A DNA stretch of 64,000 nucleotides from Streptomyces sp. DT2A-34 (GCF_030499515.1 NZ_JASTWJ010000001.1:992001-1056000), one strand, 5' to 3'. Positions 8,741 through 16,831 are shown, numbered from the stretch's first letter. Notes: a model not told the origin generated them from the sequence alone. Translations and numbers: made by a program.

Positions 8741-8971
8741 TACCTTTTTGGTAGCCCCGCAATGGGGCGCCCGGCCTTCGGAGTTGGCATGACTTTCTCC
8801 CCCTGTCGATCGCATGTCTTGGGGGGTGGTGTCACCGGCTCCGGAGGCATCGACAGACCGCTGATTAGGGGCATGACCACCGGCTTCTTCGCAGGTCGGG
8901 AGGCTCTTCGTAATGTGGATGTGGCGATCGGTGCCGTGGGACGGCCGGGCGAGGACGACCGAAGGACGCAC
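8741..8971 (+). ncRNA. candidate bridge RNA in IS110 left end
   Basis: IS110-family elements of the IS621 type carry in the noncoding end before the recombinase a structured bridge RNA whose two internal loops pair with target and donor DNA. Here 230 bases separate the boundary from the GTG start. Visible structure includes hairpin GCCCC/GGGGC (8754-8768) and an eight-base perfect stem CTGTCGAT (8803-8810) with ATCGACAG (8849-8856), enclosing a 38-base loop that itself contains GGTGTCACC and CCGGCTCCGG. That layout fits a guide-loop stem, but the fold and guide matches were not computed, so this is inference from family and position. Confidence 0.4.
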
Positions 8972-10174
8972 GTGATCGACGTCAGTGACATCGGCGCTTT
9001 CCTCGGCCTGGACGTCGGCAAGGGCGAACACCACGCCACCGCCGTCACCCCGGCCGGGAAGAAGGCCTTCGACAAGCGGCTGCCCAACAGCGAGCCGAAG
9101 CTCCGCGAAGTGTTCGGCAAACTGCAGGCCAAGCACGGGACCGTGCTCGTGGTGGTCGACCAGCCGGCCTCGATCGGGGCTCTGCCGCTGGCGGTGGCCC
9201 GGGACATGGGCTGCCCGGTCGCCTATCTGCCCGGCCTGACGATGCGGCGGATCGCCGACCTCTATCCCGGCGAGGCCAAGACAGATGCCCGCGACGCGTT
9301 CGTCATCGCAGACGCGGCCCGCGTCATGCCTCACACGCTCCGCTCGGTCGACCTCCAGGACGAGACCATCGCCGAGCTGGAGATGATCGTCGGCTTCGAC
9401 GACGACCTGGCCGGCGAAGCAACCCGCATCAGCAACCGCCTGCGGGGCCTGCTCACCCAGATCCACCCGTCGCTGGAACGGATCCTGGGCCCACGCGTCC
9501 AACACCCGGCCGTGCTCAAGCTCCTCGACCAGTTCGGCTCCCCGGCCCAGATCCGCAAAGCCGGACGCCGACGGCTCATTGCGTTGATACGCCCGAAGGC
9601 ACCGCGGATGGCCGAGCGGCTCGTCGAGGACATCTTCACCGCACTGGACGAACAGACCGTCGTCGTCCCGGGCACCGACGCGGCCGCTCTGATCGTCCCC
9701 AGCCTCGCCAACTCGCTCCGAGCGGTGCTTGACCAGCGGAAACTCTTGGCCACCCGGATCGAGGAACTGCTGGAGAACCACCCTCTTTCCAAGGTCCTGA
9801 CGTCCATGCCGGGGATCGGCGTCAGGACCGGAGCCCGCATCCTCATCGACGTCGGCGACGGCCGTTCGTTCCCGACCGCCGCCCACCTCGCCGCCTACGC
9901 CGGCCTCGCCCCCACAACCCGCAGTTCTGGCTCCTCGATCCGCGGCGAACAACCATCCCGCCGCGGAAACAAGCAGCTCAAACGGGCCTTCTTCCTGTCC
10001 GCGTTCGCGGCTCTGGCCGACCCGGCCTCCCGGACCTACTACGACAAGAAGATCAGCCAGGGAAAACACCACACCCAAGCCCTCCTCTGCCTCGCGAGAC
10101 GACGAGCCGACGTGCTCTTCGCGATGCTCCGCGACGGCACCTTCTACGACCCCCAACCCGCCCCATCAGCTTGA
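8972..10174 (+). CDS. IS110-family transposase (DEDD recombinase)
   Basis: The 400-residue protein has an N-terminal RuvC-like DEDD domain beginning FLGLDVGKGEHHATAVT (catalytic Asp in GLDVGK), VVVDQPASIGALPLAV, and KTDARDAFVIADAAR with two more acidic residues. A coiled-coil middle follows (residues about 130-170), then the Transposase_20 C-terminal domain with SMPGIGVRTGARILIDVGD and the AYAGLAPTTRSSGSSIRGEQ segment that contains the serine implicated in catalysis. GAAGGA lies five bases before GTG. The frame is open far upstream to 8450, but that part is noncoding left end. It looks full length and intact. Confidence 0.93.
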   Translation: MIDVSDIGAFLGLDVGKGEHHATAVTPAGKKAFDKRLPNSEPKLREVFGKLQAKHGTVLVVVDQPASIGALPLAVARDMGCPVAYLPGLTMRRIADLYPGEAKTDARDAFVIADAARVMPHTLRSVDLQDETIAELEMIVGFDDDLAGEATRISNRLRGLLTQIHPSLERILGPRVQHPAVLKLLDQFGSPAQIRKAGRRRLIALIRPKAPRMAERLVEDIFTALDEQTVVVPGTDAAALIVPSLANSLRAVLDQRKLLATRIEELLENHPLSKVLTSMPGIGVRTGARILIDVGDGRSFPTAAHLAAYAGLAPTTRSSGSSIRGEQPSRRGNKQLKRAFFLSAFAALADPASRTYYDKKISQGKHHTQALLCLARRRADVLFAMLRDGTFYDPQPAPSA

Positions 10175-10196
10175 CGAAACCCATAGGGGCACCCCC

Positions 10197-10464
10197 CCCC
10201 GGCCCGACAGGAGTGGGGATCACCCCCCGGCACGGAACGGCCCACCTGTCTCCCCCCGGGACGCGCGCCCCTCCGCGCCCCCGCCCCTCCGCACCCCGCC
10301 CGGGTCGGGTCCGCCCGGGTCGGGTCCGCCCGGGCCCGCCCGGCTCCATCCCACCCCGCCCCGGCCCACCCCTGCCCGCCCCGGACCACCCCGTCCGCCC
10401 GAACGTTCCCCAGCCACCACATCAGGACCGGTCAACGCCCACCACGAGGTCCAGCCCCCGCGCC
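10197..10464. repeat. C-rich intergenic stretch with 15-bp direct repeat
   Basis: Between the IS right end and the stop of the next gene lie 268 bases of extreme C-bias on the plus strand. CCCGGGTCGGGTCCG occurs twice in tandem (10299-10313 and 10314-10328), followed by a partial third copy. No gene, terminator stem or promoter is convincing here. Confidence 0.6.
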
Positions 10465-11640
10465 CTAGGCGACCACAACGCTGTCCGCCCCCGGCGCCAC
10501 CGGCGGCCACGCCGGCCAGCCCTCGGCGGGCGCCTCTGCCACCTCCCGCCACCACGGCGTCACGGGCGGCACCGAGGCCGGCTCGAAGGGCTCGCCGCAG
10601 CGCGGAGCCGCCATCGTGACCCCGGCCTTGCGGGTGGCCCGCATCGTCCACTCCGCCGGCTCCGCCCACGGATGTGTCGCCAGGTTGAAGGTGCCCCAGT
10701 GGATCGGCAGCATGACGCCCGCGGCCGGATCGCCGCCCTGGAGGTCGAGGTGGGCGCGGACGCCCTCGTCCGGCGTCATGTGGATGTCGGGCCAGAAGTC
10801 CGAGTAGGCGCCGAGCTGGATCATCGTGGCGTCGAACGGGCCGTGGTCCGCGCCGATGTCCTTGAAGCCGTCGAAGTAGCCGGTGTCACCGCTGTGGTAG
10901 ATCCGGTGTTCGTCCGAGGCGACGACCCACGACGCCCAGAGTGTGTGCTGCGTGTTGCGCAGTCCGCGGCCGCAGAAGTGGCGGGCCGGGGTGGCGGTCA
11001 GGGTGAGGCCGCCGACCTTCGTCATCTCGTGCCAGTCCAGCTCGCGCAGCCGGTCGGCGGACACGCCCCAGTGTTCGAGGTGGGCGCCCACGCCGAGCGG
11101 TACGGCGAAGAGCGTGTCCGTGTCGGCCAGTGCCTTGATCGTGGGCAGGTCGAGGTGGTCGTAGTGGTCGTGGGAGATGACGACGACGTCGACCGGTCCG
11201 AGCGCGGCGAGCGGCAGTGGCACCGGATGCAGCCGCTTGGGCCCGGCGAAGGGGAACGGGGAGCAGCGCTCGCCCCACACCGGGTCGAAGAGCACCCGGT
11301 GACCGTCGATCTCCGCGAGGACGCTGGAGTGCCCCATCCAGGTCACGCGCAGCCCGCCGATGGGCGGCTTCGCCAGGTCGGCGTAGGTGGTGGGGTGCAC
11401 CGGCACGGTGCCCTTCGGGGCGCGGCGGGGCCGGGTGTCCTTGTCGAAGAAGACCTTCGCGAACTCCGTCATCGAGCCTGAGGGTCTGGTCCGGGCAACG
11501 CCCCCGGGGTTCTGGAAGACCCCGTCCCGGAAGTGCGGCGATCTGCGGATACGCGCCATGCGCTCACCGCTCGGGTCCACGCCGAAGGCCTCGGGCCGCA
11601 GGGCGCTGAGCCCGGCACTCGGGAAACGAAAACCGGCCAC
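10465..11640 (-). CDS. MBL-fold metallo-hydrolase (NAPE-PLD/UlaG-like)
   Basis: The 391-residue protein has a metallo-beta-lactamase fold. The zinc motif is ISHDHYDHLD (H157, H159, D161, H162), preceded by RVTWMGHSSVLAEIDG and LFDPVWGERCSP, and later metal ligands are in PARHFCGRG, YHSGDTGYF and PIHWGTFN. The order matches N-acyl-phosphatidylethanolamine phospholipase D-like and UlaG-like hydrolases, which cut phosphodiester or lactone bonds. There is no signal peptide, so it is probably cytoplasmic. The GTG follows GGAGG by four bases. The gene stands alone with its own 3' end facing the IS element. Substrate unknown. Confidence 0.88.
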   Translation of the reverse strand: MAGFRFPSAGLSALRPEAFGVDPSGERMARIRRSPHFRDGVFQNPGGVARTRPSGSMTEFAKVFFDKDTRPRRAPKGTVPVHPTTYADLAKPPIGGLRVTWMGHSSVLAEIDGHRVLFDPVWGERCSPFPFAGPKRLHPVPLPLAALGPVDVVVISHDHYDHLDLPTIKALADTDTLFAVPLGVGAHLEHWGVSADRLRELDWHEMTKVGGLTLTATPARHFCGRGLRNTQHTLWASWVVASDEHRIYHSGDTGYFDGFKDIGADHGPFDATMIQLGAYSDFWPDIHMTPDEGVRAHLDLQGGDPAAGVMLPIHWGTFNLATHPWAEPAEWTMRATRKAGVTMAAPRCGEPFEPASVPPVTPWWREVAEAPAEGWPAWPPVAPGADSVVVA

Positions 11641-11699
11641 GGTACCTCCAGGTGGAGTCGGTGAGGAATTCCATTATGGTCGGGCCCTCGGACAACCCT

Positions 11700-11830
11700 G
11701 GCCGCCCCCTGGTGACGACCCCGAACCCCCCTGGTGACAACCCCGGACGCCCCTGGTGCCAACCCCGACCGCCTCCCTGGTGACAACCCGGCCGCCCCCT
11801 TGAGACGACCCGGGTGCCCTGGGCGACCCA
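11700..11830. repeat. degenerate tandem repeat, CCCTGGTGACAACCCCG-like unit
   Basis: Units of about 24-26 bases built on CCCTGGTGACRACCC recur four to five times with drift (starting near 11708, 11734, 11757 and 11783, and a decayed CCTTGAGACGACCCGG unit near 11808). The stretch is not translated convincingly in any frame. Confidence 0.65.
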
Positions 11831-11850
11831 ACCCGCCGCTGAAGATCCAT

Positions 11851-11904
11851 TCAGTATGTTGACATGTCCGCGCCTTCGCTTCGATACTGACTCATCGTTC
11901 AGTA
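11851..11904 (+). promoter_or_regulatory. palindromic operator with extra half site, likely TetR-bound
   Basis: TACTGACTCATCGTTCAGTA (11885-11904) is a perfect six-base inverted repeat around eight bases, overlapping the -10 box. A third TCAGTA half site at 11851-11856 sits just before the -35. TetR dimers bind such palindromes; the TetR gene two positions downstream (13206) is the natural candidate. The pairing is inference. Confidence 0.6.
11859..11888 (+). promoter_or_regulatory. sigma-70-type promoter for the amino-acid dehydrogenase
   Basis: TTGACA at 11859-11864 and GATACT at 11883-11888 are separated by 18 bases. The start codon lies 71 bases beyond. This is a near-consensus vegetative promoter, rare in clarity for this G+C content. 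Confidence 0.7.
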
Positions 11905-11959
11905 ACCCCGTCGTCAGCAAGCGTGCGGCACACGAACCTCGCCCCCCTCCGGAGACCTC

Positions 11960-13138
11960 ATGACCACGCCCCTGCTGTCGCTCACCTGGACCGACCACGT
12001 CACCGGCCGCCAGGGCTTCCTGGTCGTCGACCGGCTGGTGCGCGGCGTGTCCAGCGGCGGGCTGCGGATGCGGCCGGGCTGCACGCTGGACGAGGTCACC
12101 GGGCTCGCCCGCGGCATGAGCATGAAGGAGGCCCTGCACTACGACCCTCAGGCGCGGTACGTCCCGCTGGGCGGCGCCAAGGGCGGCATCGACTGCGATC
12201 CCCGCGACCCGGAGGCGTACGGGCTCCTGGTGCGCTATCTGCGGACCATGCGGCCGTACATCGAGAGCTTCTGGACCACGGGCGAGGACCTCGGCCTCAC
12301 CCAGGACGTGGTCGACCGGGCGGCCTCCGAGGTGGGGCTCGTCTCGTCCATCCAGGCCGTGTATCCGCTGCTCGACGACGAGGCAGGCGCCCGTCGACGG
12401 CTCGCGGACGCGTTCGCGGTCGAGGTGGACGGCATCGGGCTCGACGAACTGGTCGGCGGCTGCGGGGTCGCCGAGTCGGTGCTCACGGCGCTGGACCGGG
12501 CCGGTGTGCCGTACTGGAGGACGCGCGTCGCCGTACAGGGTCTTGGAACCATGGGCGGGGCCACGGCGCGCTTCCTCACGCGCGCGGGGCTCACGGTCGT
12601 GGCCGTCGCCGACATCAAGGGCACCATCGCCAACCCGGCCGGCCTCGACATCGAGACCCTGCTGGCGGCACGCGACACGTACGGCACGGTCGACCGCGCC
12701 GCGCTGCGCCCCGGCGACCGTGAACTGCCGGGCGACGCCTGGCTGTCGGCCGAGGCCGAGGTGCTGGTGCCGGCGGCCGTCTCGTACGTGATCGACGCCG
12801 CGAACCAGACCCGGATCACCGCCCGCTGGATCGCCGAGGCGGCCAACATGCCCGTACGGCCCGACGCGGAGGAACCACTGGCCGCCCGGGGTGTCACCGT
12901 GCTGCCGGACGTCGTGGTCAACTCGGCCACGAACGCCTGGTGGTGGTGGACGCTGTTCGGCGACATCGGCGCGGATGCGGACGAGGCGTTCGCCCACACG
13001 CAACGCTCGATGCGCGCCCTCACCGACCGCGTCCTGGCCCGCGCCGAGGCCGACGGGACGACACCCCGGGCCGCCGCGCACGCCCTCGCGGCCGAACGGC
13101 TGCCGCTGATCGCCGAGCGCTTCGGCCGGCACCGGTGA
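11960..13138 (+). CDS. Glu/Leu/Phe/Val dehydrogenase family protein
   Basis: The 392-residue NAD(P)-dependent amino-acid dehydrogenase shows the ELFV fold. The N-terminal domain has GLARGMSMKEALHYDPQAR (K56) and the catalytic-lysine loop VPLGGAKGGID (K74). The Rossmann half has VAVQGLGTMGGATARFL then VAVADIKGTI. It ends with VLPDVVVNSATNAWWWWTLF, unusual for its four consecutive tryptophans. The family oxidatively deaminates amino acids to 2-oxo acids; whether this one prefers Leu, Val, Glu or another cannot be told. GGAG lies before the ATG. It is expressed from the promoter/operator upstream and followed 67 bases later by tetR. Confidence 0.88.
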   Translation: MTTPLLSLTWTDHVTGRQGFLVVDRLVRGVSSGGLRMRPGCTLDEVTGLARGMSMKEALHYDPQARYVPLGGAKGGIDCDPRDPEAYGLLVRYLRTMRPYIESFWTTGEDLGLTQDVVDRAASEVGLVSSIQAVYPLLDDEAGARRRLADAFAVEVDGIGLDELVGGCGVAESVLTALDRAGVPYWRTRVAVQGLGTMGGATARFLTRAGLTVVAVADIKGTIANPAGLDIETLLAARDTYGTVDRAALRPGDRELPGDAWLSAEAEVLVPAAVSYVIDAANQTRITARWIAEAANMPVRPDAEEPLAARGVTVLPDVVVNSATNAWWWWTLFGDIGADADEAFAHTQRSMRALTDRVLARAEADGTTPRAAAHALAAERLPLIAERFGRHR

Positions 13139-13205
13139 CGGCGGAGCGAGGGGCCACTCGACCGCGACCACAGGGACGGTTCGGGCGAGGCTTTAGGGTG
13201 ACGGC

Positions 13206-13826
13206 GTGGCAAGAGTGCGGTTGAGCGTGGCGGAGCGGCGTGAGGAGTTGCTGCGGGCCGCCGTGGAGCAGATAGAGGCACGGGGCGTGTCGGCGGTCAG
13301 GATCGCCGACGTGGCCTCGGCGCTCGGGGTGAGCAACGCCCTGGTGCTCTATCACTTCGCCACGAAGGAGAAGCTGGTCGCCGCCGCGTTCGCGTACGCG
13401 GCGGAGGGCGATCTGGCCCATCTGCGCAGGCTTCTCGGCCGCCGTACGACGGCGCTGCGACGGTTGCGGTCGGCCGTGCGCTGGTATGCGCCGACCGGTC
13501 AGGCCAAGGGCTGGCGGCTGTGGATCGAGGGCTGGGCGGCGGCCCTGCGCGAGCCCGCGCTGCAGGAGGTCACCCGGGACCTCGACCGGCAGTGGAAGGC
13601 GGCCATCGCCGAGGTCATCGCCCAGGGCGTGGCCGCGGACGAGTTCCGCTGCCCGGACCCCACCGGCACGGCCCTGCGCCTCACGGCCCTCCTCGACGGG
13701 CTCGCCGTCCAGCTGACGTCGTACCCGGGCGCGGTGTCACGCGCGCGTGCCCAGGAGTGGGTGGACGAGGCGCTCGCCCGGGAACTGGGGCTGGAGCGGG
13801 AGGCGTTGACGGCGTCGGCGCGGTGA
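13206..13826 (+). CDS. TetR/AcrR-family transcriptional regulator
   Basis: The 206-residue protein has an N-terminal helix-turn-helix (about residues 8-56: RREELLRAAVEQIEARGVSA, then RIADVASALGVSNALVLYHF) and a BetI-like C-terminal ligand domain with conserved Trp-rich segment GWRLWIEGWAAALRE. The GTG start lies 67 bases after the dehydrogenase stop on the same strand, so both may share a transcript. It is likely to repress the upstream promoter through the TACTGA/TCAGTA palindrome, making an autoregulated pair; the inducer is unknown, perhaps an amino acid or its oxo acid. Confidence 0.9.
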   Translation: MARVRLSVAERREELLRAAVEQIEARGVSAVRIADVASALGVSNALVLYHFATKEKLVAAAFAYAAEGDLAHLRRLLGRRTTALRRLRSAVRWYAPTGQAKGWRLWIEGWAAALREPALQEVTRDLDRQWKAAIAEVIAQGVAADEFRCPDPTGTALRLTALLDGLAVQLTSYPGAVSRARAQEWVDEALARELGLEREALTASAR

Positions 13827-13871
13827 GGGCGTCGATCGCCGAGGCGCCGGTTCACCCGGGCCACGACAGGG

Positions 13872-13910
13872 GTGTGGGCCGCGCCCCCTCGAACAGGGCG
13901 CGGCCCACAC
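13872..13910. terminator. bidirectional hairpin terminator between convergent genes
   Basis: GTGTGGGCCGCGCCC (13872-13886) pairs perfectly with 13896-13910 around a nine-base loop. It lies between the convergent tetR and SGNH hydrolase genes and can serve both. No U-tract follows, as is usual in Streptomyces. Confidence 0.85.
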
Positions 13911-13925
13911 CGTCGAGGCGCCGCC

Positions 13926-14744
13926 TCAAGCCACCGATTCGATCCGCATCTTGATGGCGTCCGGGGACAGCGCGCCCTTGGCCGTCACATGGTCCCCCGA
14001 CGACTCGCCGCGCAGGCGCCGCCCGATCCACGGCACCAGGTACTCGCGCGCCCAGTGGACGTCGTCCCGGCGGATCTCGAGGGTGCCGCGGGGCGGGAGC
14101 GGCGGCCAGGGCTGGTCCGGGTCGGCCGGCACCTCCAGGCCGAGGACCTGCCCCGCACGGAGCGCCACGCGCGTGTGCCCCTCGGGAGACAGATGGAGCC
14201 GGTCGCCGTCCCAGGCCCTGCGGTCCTGAACGGTCTTCAGGGACCACAGGTCGAGCACCGGACAGCCGTACCGGTCGGCGATGGCCCGCACATGACCGTT
14301 GTACGTGGCGATCTTGCCGCGCAGATGCTTCAGCACGGGCACGCCACGGGTGTCGAAGCCGGTCGTCACCATGACGGTGCCGACGGCGGAGGTGAGCCGG
14401 ACGATCGCCTGCTCGAAGCGCTCGGCCACCTCGTCGGGGTCGGTTCCGGGTCGGATGATGTCGTTGCCGCCCGCACAGAACGAGACCAGGTCCGGGGCCA
14501 TTTCGGCGGCCCTCGGAAGCTGGTCCTCGATGATCTGGTCGAGCAGCTTGCCGCGCACGGCGAGGTTGGTGTAGTTGAAGTCGCCCTCGGGCCGCCGGTC
14601 CGCGAGCAAAACCGCGAACCGGTCGGCCCAGCCGACAAACGCCCCGTCGGGGCCGGGGTCGCCGACGCCCTCGGTGAAGCTGTCCCCCACCGCAACGTAC
14701 GACCCGATCACTGATCTGCTGTCACTCTTCGAATCGTCTGCCAC
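13926..14744 (-). CDS. SGNH/GDSL hydrolase family protein, cytoplasmic
   Basis: The 272-residue SGNH hydrolase has block I VAVGDSFTEGVGD (Ser22), block III GGNDII (N93), and block V DRLHLSPEG (D180, H183). There is no signal peptide, so it is probably intracellular, unlike the secreted esterase at 15733. The family cleaves ester or thioester bonds in lipids or acetylated sugars; the substrate is unknown. The GTG start (MADDSKSDS) is upstream of the ATG-less N-terminus; no stronger site is seen. Downstream is the strong hairpin at 13872. Confidence 0.88.
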   Translation of the reverse strand: MADDSKSDSRSVIGSYVAVGDSFTEGVGDPGPDGAFVGWADRFAVLLADRRPEGDFNYTNLAVRGKLLDQIIEDQLPRAAEMAPDLVSFCAGGNDIIRPGTDPDEVAERFEQAIVRLTSAVGTVMVTTGFDTRGVPVLKHLRGKIATYNGHVRAIADRYGCPVLDLWSLKTVQDRRAWDGDRLHLSPEGHTRVALRAGQVLGLEVPADPDQPWPPLPPRGTLEIRRDDVHWAREYLVPWIGRRLRGESSGDHVTAKGALSPDAIKMRIESVA

Positions 14745-14856
14745 ATCGGCACATGATTCACCTTCGAATGTGACCTACGCGACCGTAAGGAAGGGTTGAC
14801 GGGCGGTGAGATAAGCCACTTGTAAAGTGTTGGCCAAACCTGGAATAAGCCTCTGA

Positions 14857-15576
14857 TCAGGGGCGTTGTGGGCTCAACCGCCACACCCTGAAGTCGCTGA
14901 TCCGGAAGTGGCTCCAGGTGGTCCGGAAGGCGAAGTGCCCGCTGGTGTACGGCTCCTGGTCGCTGTGGTCGAAGACGAGCCGCTCGTTGTCCCACCACCG
15001 CGCCGTCGAGCCGTCGGAGACGATCCGGACCCGGTTGGGCTCGTTCGCCACGAGCAGCGGCTCCGTGTAGTCGTAGAGCAGCGGGCGGACCCCCGCCTGG
15101 CCGACGTACCGGCGCATCCGGGTCGTGGTGTTCGTGTTGGCGCCGTAGCCGACGTAGTACGTCTTGAGGTGGTCGTACTCGGCGAGCGCCCCGCTCCGCG
15201 GCGTGGCGAAGATGTCGTCCGGGGAGCGGACGTCGGTGGCGTTCCAGAAGTTGTTCAGGTCGGAGACGCGGTCGTTGACACCGCCTTCCGCTATGGGCGT
15301 GGCCGTGTATTCGATGACGTACGGCCCTTCCAGCCGCTTCTTGAACCAGACCGTCGCACCGGCGGGGACATCGACCTCCAGGATCCCGCGGGAGGCGGTG
15401 ACGGTGCCGCCCTTCTCGAGCTCCACCGCCCACTGCCCCAAGCCATGACGGAAGTCGTCGTGGGCGATGAGGCGGCGGTGCCGGGGCGGCGCGGCACTCG
15501 CCGTTCCCGCCGGGGCGAGGGCTGCGAGGGCGGCGCCGGCGGCCAGGGTTCCGAATGCTCTACGCGTGGTCGTCAC
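14857..15576 (-). CDS. secreted DUF6250-like protein with Tat signal
   Basis: The 239-residue protein begins with a twin-arginine signal (TTTRRAFGTLAAGAALAAL, cleavage near TASA-A, residue about 30). The mature part is a beta-rich jelly-roll-like domain: LIAHDDFRHGLGQWAVELEK, SDLNNFWNATDVRSPDDIFA, YYVGYGANTNTTTRMRRYVG and HFAFRTTWSHFRISDFRVW. This order corresponds to DUF6250, found in streptomycete carbohydrate-active proteins near pectin or rhamnogalacturonan lyases. Binding or cleavage of plant glycan is plausible but unproved. GTG at 15576 is chosen over GTG 15618 because GAAGGGG precedes it and the Tat motif follows at once. Confidence 0.8.
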   Translation of the reverse strand: MTTTRRAFGTLAAGAALAALAPAGTASAAPPRHRRLIAHDDFRHGLGQWAVELEKGGTVTASRGILEVDVPAGATVWFKKRLEGPYVIEYTATPIAEGGVNDRVSDLNNFWNATDVRSPDDIFATPRSGALAEYDHLKTYYVGYGANTNTTTRMRRYVGQAGVRPLLYDYTEPLLVANEPNRVRIVSDGSTARWWDNERLVFDHSDQEPYTSGHFAFRTTWSHFRISDFRVWRLSPQRP

Positions 15577-15732
15577 GGGAGACGGCCCCTTCCGGGAAGT
15601 GATGGCGGGCTTCGGCACGCGACGGGTGTCGGTGCCCAGGTGGTGGTCCGTGTACGTCGGCTGCGGGTGACCCCGCGCGGTCCGGCCGAGGCGGTACTCG
15701 GGGTTCTGGGCGAGGGTGTGGCGGCGGGGGCA

Positions 15733-16794
15733 CTAGAACCCCTTTGCGAGAAGGGCGATCAGCCGGGTGGCCACCTTGCGATGGCCTTGGGCGCTGGGGT
15801 GGACGGTGCCGTTGAAGTCCCCGTCCGCCGGCGAGAGCCAGTCGGTTGTGTCGACGAACTCGGTGCGGGGGTCGGCGAGTTCACCGACCACGGTTGCGAT
15901 GTCGTCGGCGTGCGCGCCGTTGAACGGGCACAGCGCGAGGATGCGGGCGCGCGGGGCGGCGGCCCGCAGCTTGTCGAGGTAGGCGCGGTAGGCGGACCGG
16001 AATTCGGCCGAGCCGTACGCCGCGTCGTTGGTGCCCTGGTTCACCACGATCACGTCGGCCCGGCGGTCGGAGTCGGCCCGGGAGCCCGCGTGGTTCCAGC
16101 CGTACGCGTCCGGCGCGGCCGGTACTCCCCCGTTGCCGGTCTGGATCACACCCTGGCGGCCGAAGCCGACCTGGGTGAGCGAGGCGCGCAGGGCGTCGGC
16201 GACGAGGGTGGGGTAGGTGGCCGTACCGTCGGCGCAGTCGGAGGTGTTCACCTCGCACAGAGCCATGACGCCCTGCGTGATGGAGTCGCCGTAGAAGGCC
16301 AGTTTCCGGGCGCCGGGGGCGGGTTGAGGCAGCAGACGCATGCCGTCGTCGAGCCGCAGACCGGTCAGCACGACGCCCGTCTCCAGAGGCGGAGTCCACC
16401 GGTTGGCCCGGGAGAAGACGTCCTTGACGGAGATCTCGACCGAGTGGGGTCCCCGGCCGTCCGCGGTGATCCGCAGATCGCCCCGGTCGACCGCGTGCAG
16501 GCGCTTCGGCCCGCCGTCGACCGACACGTAGATCTGCGCGGGCACGGTGATCGAGCCGACGTCGAAGAGGGCGTGGACGCTACCGCCGGTGAAGCGGAAG
16601 CGCAGCCGGGAGCCCGAGTTGACGGTGCTGGCCGCTTCGGGGGTGCGGCCCCAGTGCCCCTCGTAGACGAGACGCCTGTCGTCGGGGCGTACGACGGTCG
16701 ACGCATCGGACGCGAAGACGGGCTGCGGGGCGCCGAGGAGCAACCCCACAGCCACCGCGGCGGCCAGGGACGTACGTCTGTCGACGCGGGACAC
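15733..16794 (-). CDS. secreted CE2-like SGNH esterase
   Basis: The 353-residue protein has a Sec signal peptide (residues 1-29, ending PVFAS), an N-terminal jelly-roll domain (about 35-150: VYEGHWGRTPEAASTVNSGS, then RLRFRFTGGSVHALFDVG), and an SGNH domain with FYGDSITQGV (Ser171), VVNQGTND and DGDFNGTVHPSAQGH (D324 or D326, H332). This two-domain plan is that of carbohydrate esterase family 2, which removes acetyl groups from xylan or other plant polysaccharides. GTG follows GGAGG. A LacI-type operator just upstream suggests sugar-dependent control, and the neighbouring DUF6250 gene fits polysaccharide use. Confidence 0.85.
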   Translation of the reverse strand: MSRVDRRTSLAAAVAVGLLLGAPQPVFASDASTVVRPDDRRLVYEGHWGRTPEAASTVNSGSRLRFRFTGGSVHALFDVGSITVPAQIYVSVDGGPKRLHAVDRGDLRITADGRGPHSVEISVKDVFSRANRWTPPLETGVVLTGLRLDDGMRLLPQPAPGARKLAFYGDSITQGVMALCEVNTSDCADGTATYPTLVADALRASLTQVGFGRQGVIQTGNGGVPAAPDAYGWNHAGSRADSDRRADVIVVNQGTNDAAYGSAEFRSAYRAYLDKLRAAAPRARILALCPFNGAHADDIATVVGELADPRTEFVDTTDWLSPADGDFNGTVHPSAQGHRKVATRLIALLAKGF

Positions 16795-16816
16795 GGGAAC
16801 CTCCGGGAGCCGACGC

Positions 16817-16831
16817 AGAAAGCGCTTGCAC
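16817..16831 (-). promoter_or_regulatory. LacI-type operator (GAAAGCGCTTGCA) before CE2 esterase
   Basis: On the minus strand TGCAAGCGCTTTCT centres on the palindrome AAGCGCTT (16820-16827), the core bound by many LacI/CebR-type sugar repressors. It is only 22-37 bases before the esterase start codon, a position suited to repression. The cognate regulator is not in the window. Confidence 0.55.

Larger units (their letters stand above)
8731..10196 (+). mobile_element. IS110-family insertion sequence (boundaries approximate)
   Basis: One IS110-type transposase is flanked by about 240 bases of noncoding left end and about 20 bases of right end. Elements of this family lack inverted repeats and normally do not make target duplications. 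A shared GGCACCCCC occurs just outside the left end (8722-8730) and at the right end (10188-10196), about 1.47 kb apart, which fits a recombined core sequence and the usual element length. The GCCCC-GCAAT-GGGGC hairpin at 8754-8768 lies near the left boundary. The element sits between the conservon promoter region and the next gene, interrupting no recognisable gene. Confidence 0.7.
11641..11958. other. divergent intergenic region with tandem repeat, promoter and operator
   Basis: This 318-base gap separates the leftward MBL gene from the rightward amino-acid dehydrogenase. It carries a degenerate tandem repeat (11700-11830), a TTGACA/GATACT promoter (11859-11888) and three TCAGTA half sites, described separately. 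The promoter for the MBL gene was not located. Confidence 0.7.

Noticed and set aside
8597-10156. Minus-strand 519-codon frame opposite the transposase
   Set aside because: Shadow of a DEDD transposase; no similarity or ribosome site.
11700-11830. Repeat array as a CRISPR
   Set aside because: Units are too degenerate, contiguous without spacers, and no cas genes are present.
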